From contig JAKQWJ010000144.1 in the NCBI GenBank assembly GCA_029562045.1, forward strand, positions 1 to 10,309: a DNA stretch of 10,309 bases, written 5' to 3'. This stretch comes from Spirochaetota bacterium. Its GTDB lineage: Bacteria > Spirochaetota > Spirochaetia > DTKZ01. Under the pieces are notes generated by a model. It ran no database searches. It was not told the DNA's origin and was given only the letters and a program-made list of their open reading frames with translations. Shown one piece after another: positions 6,785 through 10,309 of the stretch (position 1 is its first letter; each line of letters opens with the position of its first letter). Position numbers and translations under genes: made by a program.

Positions 6785-7255
6785 ATGACCAAGAAGATAC
6801 ACTACGACGACAACATCTTCTTTCTGGATACAATGATAAAAACCGTCAAATCCGGCCTGTCCCTGGACATCGATCCGGAGTACTTCATCGACAAGGTGAT
6901 CGAAGACCTCCTGTTTCTGGACGGGACCCTCCTTCTGATCTTCTCCTCGCTGAAGGGAAACCTCTATCTGCTGAAAAGGGCCGAGTACCTGCGCAGTCTC
7001 CTGCGGGGGGAAAAGAACTTCCTGGATCTGGTGGACGCGATTCTGGAGAAAAAAATCCCCTTCTCCGAACACCTGACGCCCCTCTTCGACAAACTTCGGA
7101 CCCTCCGGGCCGAACATCTCCAGGCCTGCCAGGAGATGAAGCGGCTCCTGACCGAATCCCGGGAGGAGCCCTACCCCGGCGCGGACGTCATCTCTCCCAC
7201 GGAATTCCACCTTCTCCTGAAAGGCGACGGGAATCAGGAGGAGCGGGAAACCTGA
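6785..7255 (+). CDS. Hypothetical protein, 156 aa, charged and helical
   Basis: I do not recognise a family. The protein begins MTKKIHYDDNIFFLDTMIKT and is predicted to be mostly helical, with alternating hydrophobic and charged residues and no signal peptide or clear membrane span. LFLDGTLLLIFSSL (42-55) is hydrophobic but probably a buried helix. It contains a single Cys (115), no zinc cluster, and no catalytic motif that I can name. The last 20 residues are polar (KGDGNQEERET). The ATG at 6785-6787 was chosen because codons upstream, though open to 6662, are intergenic in character. No Shine-Dalgarno lies close; GGGGAGG at about 6755-6761 is too far. It is transcribed divergently from rpsF and its 3' end overlaps the HAD gene by 68 bp. 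Base composition and codon use match the neighbours, which supports a real gene. Confidence 0.72.
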   Translation: MTKKIHYDDNIFFLDTMIKTVKSGLSLDIDPEYFIDKVIEDLLFLDGTLLLIFSSLKGNLYLLKRAEYLRSLLRGEKNFLDLVDAILEKKIPFSEHLTPLFDKLRTLRAEHLQACQEMKRLLTESREEPYPGADVISPTEFHLLLKGDGNQEERET

Positions 7256-7982
7256 AGGGTTCCACCAGCTCCGCCAGCCCCTCCCGGTCCAGCGCCGGGA
7301 CCTCCCCATTTTCCAGCCACCGGGGCTTCACGTAACCCCAGGAGGCGAGATAGGTTCGTATCCCGCCCATCTTTCCCGCCGTCAGCAGGTGGTCCAGCTG
7401 ATCGTCCACGAAGACGGCCTCCCCCCCGCCTTCCCGGGACAGAAGGTCCCGGATGACCTCTCCCTTGGGCCGGGGGCCGGAAAAGATGACCCGGTCCTCC
7501 CTCCAGGGGATCCTGTGGTGGGCGAGGATCTCCAGGATGAATTCGGCCTTTTTCGTGGACAGAATGTAGAACTTCGGGTGTCCCAGGACTTTTTCGAGGA
7601 TTTCCCCCATCCCGGGGAACAGGGGGTTGAGTTCCAGCCAGAACTCCCGGTCTTCCCGGAGAAACTCCTCCCGGGCCCGATAGAAGAGCCGGCCGTACCG
7701 GTCCATCGTTTCCCTGCCCCGGGAGGCGATTTCCCGGTCCAGGTCCTCCTGGACATGGACCTCCACCCCCCGGGCGATGAGATCGTGCAGCAGAAGGTAA
7801 TCCTCCCCATTCCGGATGAAAGGCCGGTATCGGTGAAAAAGCTCCTTCTCCCGGGCCGTGGCGGGGGGGAGGCTTTCGCCTTTCAGGTGCTCGTGGTAGG
7901 CCCGGCGGGAGCTGATGAAACACTCGGGAAGGGAGTCGCAGACCACCCCGTCGAAGTCCAGGAAGAAAAACGGAAGATCCAT
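7188..7982 (-). CDS. HAD-superfamily hydrolase, phosphatase-like, 264 aa
   Basis: A haloacid-dehalogenase-fold enzyme, most likely a soluble phosphatase acting on a small phosphorylated molecule. All four motifs are visible: motif I FLDFDGVVCDS (nucleophile Asp9, acid/base Asp11), motif II ILSTKK (Ser142/Thr143), motif III Lys173 in GPRPKGEVI, and motif IV AVFVDDQLDHL (Asp193, Asp194). The helical insert at about 20-125 is a C1-type cap, as in phosphoglycolate phosphatase-like enzymes. The substrate cannot be told. ATG 7980-7982 was preferred over GTG 7989-7991 because AGGAGG (7991-7996) lies 8 nt before the ATG but overlaps the GTG. It begins 25 bp after the FGGY kinase and probably shares its transcript. 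Its last 22 codons lie over the end of the convergent 156-residue gene. Confidence 0.88.
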   Translation of the reverse strand: MDLPFFFLDFDGVVCDSLPECFISSRRAYHEHLKGESLPPATAREKELFHRYRPFIRNGEDYLLLHDLIARGVEVHVQEDLDREIASRGRETMDRYGRLFYRAREEFLREDREFWLELNPLFPGMGEILEKVLGHPKFYILSTKKAEFILEILAHHRIPWREDRVIFSGPRPKGEVIRDLLSREGGGEAVFVDDQLDHLLTAGKMGGIRTYLASWGYVKPRWLENGEVPALDREGLAELVEPFRFPAPPDSRRLSGEGGIPWER

Positions 7983-7990
7983 GGGAAACA

Positions 7991-7996
7991 CCTCCT
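7991..7996 (-). promoter_or_regulatory. Shine-Dalgarno site fixing the HAD gene start
   Basis: AGGAGG on the minus strand lies 8 nt before ATG 7982-7980. It overlaps the alternative GTG at 7991-7989, which rules that codon out. Its presence in the 25-bp gap after the kinase shows the HAD gene has its own initiation site. Confidence 0.75.
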
Positions 7997-8007
7997 CTCC
8001 CCGAGGC

Positions 8008-9399
8008 TCAGCAGCCCTTCAGGGCGGTCTGAAAACGGGCGTAAGCCCGCAGGTACCGCCGGTAGATCTCGGTATACCGGGCGTGGTTTTTTTCGTCCGG
8101 CGGGTACTCCGCCGGAAAGCGCACCAGATTTTCCGCCGCTTCCGCCAGACCGGCGTACTCCCCCCGTCCCTGGAGGGTCACGATGAGGCTCCCCAGGAGT
8201 TCGGCGTCCTCCACCTCCGGCACCCGCAGAGTTTTTCCCACCATGTCGGCTTTCATCCGGTTCCAGGCGGGGTTCTTGGCCTGCCCGCCCGAGAGCCGCA
8301 GTTCATCGACCCGGCAGCCGTGCTCCTCCAGGACCTGGACGGCCTGACGCACCGCGAAACCGATGGACTCCACCACCGCCAGACCCATCTCGTTCTTTCC
8401 GTGGTCCGCCCCCAGGCCGATGAACATGCCCCGGGAAAACTCCCAGGCCGCCCCCCGGTGCAGGGAGGGGAAGAACCAGGGCAGGTCGGGCCGGGAGAAG
8501 CCCCGGGAGCCGGAGATCTCCCCCATGGCGAGGATCATGTCCTCGTAACTCCTGCCGTTCTGACCCGAGAGCCGGCGGAACCAGTCGAAGAGCCGGCCGG
8601 TGGACGAGAGGATTCCCGCGACGTTGTACAGTCCCGGAACGATGTGGGGCAGACAGCGGAGGCTTCTGGAGGGCACGGGGCGGTCGGAGCAGTAGTTTAT
8701 CCCCTCCGAGGTGCCCGCCCGGTCGCATACCCGCCCGGGGCGCACCGTGGCGGTGCCCAGGAGGCTCATCAGAAAATCGGGCCCTCCGGCGTAGAGCGGG
8801 GTCCCTGCGGGGAGGCCGAAACTCCGTGACGCCCCGGGGGTCACGGCCCCCACCCGGGTTCCCGGCGCCACGACGGGGGGGAACATCCCGCTCTCCAGCC
8901 CGTAGGCGGCCAGGGATTTCCCGGTCCAGAGGTACTCGGAGAACTCCGCCGAGGGGGAGACCGCGAAGATCTCGCCGCCGAGACGATGGCTCAGATACTC
9001 AGGACAGGGGAGGAAAAACCGGGTTTTTTCGTACTCCTCCGGATGCCTGTCCCGAAACCAGGCCGCCTTGGGCAGGAACATGCTGCGCTGACCCGAAACC
9101 GGGGTTTCGTTCTTGTCCAGCCAGAGGAGGGCCCCCCCCAGGGGCTTTCCGTCGGCTCCCAGGGGAACCAGGGTGGGGCCGTTGCCGCTGATCACCACCC
9201 CCGCGGGTCTGTCCGGGGCCAGCTTCCTCACCAGAGAACGCAGGCCCCGGCTCCACGTCTCCGGGTCCCAGTGGGCGCCCCCGGAGCGCCGGAAGCCGGC
9301 CCGGGCGAAACCCCGCATCCTGCCGTCTCCGGTGAAGAGCCCCCCCTTCATCGAGGAGGTCCCGATATCGACGCAGAGATAGGTCTCGGGGACTTTCAT
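8008..9399 (-). CDS. FGGY-family carbohydrate kinase
   Basis: An ATP-dependent sugar kinase of the ribokinase-unrelated FGGY fold (xylulokinase, ribulokinase, gluconokinase, glycerol kinase relatives). At 463 aa it is slightly short for the usual 480-540. The N-terminal domain has the phosphate motif CVDIGTSSMKGGLF (9-22) and the sugar-side ALLWLDKNE (90-98), matching the family WxDxR region with Lys in place of Arg. The C-terminal domain has GGPDFLMSLLG (205-215), Asp208 being the likely catalytic base, then RAGTSEGINY (227-236) and the ATP-side LSGGQAKNPAWNRMKADMVG (369-388). Substrate is undetermined; xylulokinase-like is the nearest guess. The ATG at 9397-9399 overlaps the prs stop as ATGA, so translation is probably coupled; the ribosome site is weak. 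The frame extends upstream to 9546, but that part lies in prs and is not family-like. Confidence 0.92.
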   Translation of the reverse strand: MKVPETYLCVDIGTSSMKGGLFTGDGRMRGFARAGFRRSGGAHWDPETWSRGLRSLVRKLAPDRPAGVVISGNGPTLVPLGADGKPLGGALLWLDKNETPVSGQRSMFLPKAAWFRDRHPEEYEKTRFFLPCPEYLSHRLGGEIFAVSPSAEFSEYLWTGKSLAAYGLESGMFPPVVAPGTRVGAVTPGASRSFGLPAGTPLYAGGPDFLMSLLGTATVRPGRVCDRAGTSEGINYCSDRPVPSRSLRCLPHIVPGLYNVAGILSSTGRLFDWFRRLSGQNGRSYEDMILAMGEISGSRGFSRPDLPWFFPSLHRGAAWEFSRGMFIGLGADHGKNEMGLAVVESIGFAVRQAVQVLEEHGCRVDELRLSGGQAKNPAWNRMKADMVGKTLRVPEVEDAELLGSLIVTLQGRGEYAGLAEAAENLVRFPAEYPPDEKNHARYTEIYRRYLRAYARFQTALKGC

Positions 9400-10309
9400 T
9401 TCCGGGGCAGTCCGTTTTCCTTTTTCCGGGTAAGCATGCGCTGAATGATCACCCGGTTGTCCAGGAGTTCGCTGAGGCTTATCTCGTGGTGGAGCCGGGA
9501 GATGATCCGGGCGAAGTGGCTGGAGACGTCGGCCTGGATGTACCATTCCCGCCCCAGGAGGCGCTGGTCGTGGCGCACCGCGTTGGTGCCGATGATCCGG
9601 TAAAAGAGGCCCGCCCGGTAGGCCGCCTCGAAATCCTCCACCGCCTGACCGGAGAACAGGGGGATGCTGACGGCGCAGATGATTTCCCGCGCCCCCAGGG
9701 TTTTAAGCAGCGTCATGGCCTTGATCAGGGTGCTTCCGGTCCCCAGAAGGTCGTCGGCCATGAAAACGTTCTTCCCCTCCACCGAGCCCAGGAGCTTCAT
9801 GGACACGATATTGCTTTTTCCCGCGTTCTCCGAAAAACGGGAATAATCCCTCTCCTTGTACAGCATGGCCAGGGGAATCCCCAGGTTGGCGGCGTAGAAC
9901 TTGTTTCTGTCCACCGCGCCGGTGTCCGGGGACACCATGACCAGGTTCGGGTCCTTCAGGTCCACGATTTCCGACAGCTTGACCAGGATCTGATAGGAGC
10001 CGTGCAGGTTCTCCAGAAGGAGCCGCCGGAACCCGTTGGTGATGTCCCGGCTGTGGATGTCCAGGGTGATGATGCGCTTCACCCCCAGGAACTCCAGGAT
10101 CTGCCCGATCCGGATGGCGGTGAGCCCCTCCCGCCCCTTCTTCTTGTGCTGCCTCGAGTAGGGATAAACCGGCAGGACCAGGGTGATGCGCTGCGCCCCC
10201 GCGTGCCTGACCGCGTCGATCGTGACGAGGAGGCTCATGATGTGGTCGTTGACCGACAGGCTCATCATGTTTTTCCCCTCGTTCAGCGGGAGCACCTGGT
10301 GATTCTCTA
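9396..10309 (-). CDS. prs: Ribose-phosphate pyrophosphokinase, divergent form, 5' end missing
   Basis: Makes PRPP from ribose 5-phosphate and ATP, feeding nucleotide, His and Trp synthesis. The frame is open to the right edge (ENHQVLPLNEGK), so the first 100 or so residues are likely missing. Family landmarks are SVNDHIMSLLVTIDAVRHAGA, LVLPVYPYSRQHKKKGREGLTA (ATP loop, 10116-10166), LEFLGVKRIITLDIHS, VMVSPDTGAVDRNKFYAANLG and the PRPP loop VFMADDLLGTGSTLIKA (9721-9770). The PRPP loop keeps the paired Asp but has Gly where most enzymes have Asp (consensus DDxxDTxGT). The usual short KRR loop is replaced by a longer YKERDYSRFSENAGKS, and a 30 or so residue C-terminal tail follows the core. It looks like an unusual Prs subtype, possibly lineage-specific. 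It is the first gene seen of prs-kinase-HAD and overlaps the kinase by 4 bp. Confidence 0.88.
   Translation of the reverse strand, partial: ENHQVLPLNEGKNMMSLSVNDHIMSLLVTIDAVRHAGAQRITLVLPVYPYSRQHKKKGREGLTAIRIGQILEFLGVKRIITLDIHSRDITNGFRRLLLENLHGSYQILVKLSEIVDLKDPNLVMVSPDTGAVDRNKFYAANLGIPLAMLYKERDYSRFSENAGKSNIVSMKLLGSVEGKNVFMADDLLGTGSTLIKAMTLLKTLGAREIICAVSIPLFSGQAVEDFEAAYRAGLFYRIIGTNAVRHDQRLLGREWYIQADVSSHFARIISRLHHEISLSELLDNRVIIQRMLTRKKENGLPRK

Noticed and set aside
7246..7263. Imperfect hairpin GGAAACC-TGAA-GGGTTCC at the end of the 156-residue gene, as a terminator
   Set aside because: The stem has an internal mismatch, is short, is not followed by a T run, and lies within the HAD coding sequence.
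1..10309. Mobile elements, CRISPR arrays, toxin-antitoxin or defence genes
   Set aside because: I saw no transposase, integrase, regularly spaced repeats, tRNA or att-like ends. Composition is even and the genes are core functions.

Overview
GC-rich, densely packed bacterial chromosomal DNA containing eleven protein genes and only one intergenic gap over 100 bp (6661-6784). The order rpsF-ssb-rpsR-DUF2232-rplI-dnaB, the ComFB-like gene behind dnaB, the unusual PRPP synthetase and the RseP-plus-beta-propeller pair together suggest a high-GC member of the Spirochaetota. This is inferred from remembered gene order and protein style. No rRNA is present, and some Deltaproteobacteria have a similar ribosomal cluster, so I hold it at about 0.6. 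No mobile element, CRISPR array, tRNA or phage gene is visible. It reads as ordinary core genome.

Layout. (1) Plus strand, 1-2423: the 3' end of an RseP-type site-2 protease, followed with no spacer by a 691-residue exported beta-propeller protein. (2) Minus strand, 6660 down to 2414: a compact replication/translation operon in the order rpsF (S6), ssb, rpsR (S18), DUF2232 membrane protein, rplI (L9), dnaB, comFB-like. Gaps are 4-21 bp. A candidate sigma-70 promoter lies at 6721-6749, followed by a roughly 50-nt leader that contains a GC-rich hairpin. (3) Plus strand, 6785-7255: an unrecognised 156-residue acidic helical protein, divergent from rpsF. (4) Minus strand, from the right edge down to 7188: a divergent ribose-phosphate pyrophosphokinase (5' end outside the window), an FGGY sugar kinase overlapping it by ATGA, and a HAD hydrolase 25 bp further on. 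The HAD gene runs 68 bp into the 3' end of the 156-residue gene.

How they work together. The rpsF-dnaB block couples 30S proteins S6/S18, 50S protein L9, single-strand binding protein and replicative helicase, as in many bacteria. The DUF2232 gene keeps its Firmicutes-like place before rplI, but no gdpP follows it. The ComFB-like protein may bind a cyclic dinucleotide, by family analogy only. The prs-kinase-HAD group could act on pentoses or pentose phosphates, but the kinase and phosphatase substrates cannot be read from the sequence. I see no strong case for a wholly new system. The best leads are the altered PRPP loop in Prs, the prs-kinase-HAD cluster, the ComFB-like protein tied to dnaB, and the C-terminal motif of the propeller protein.
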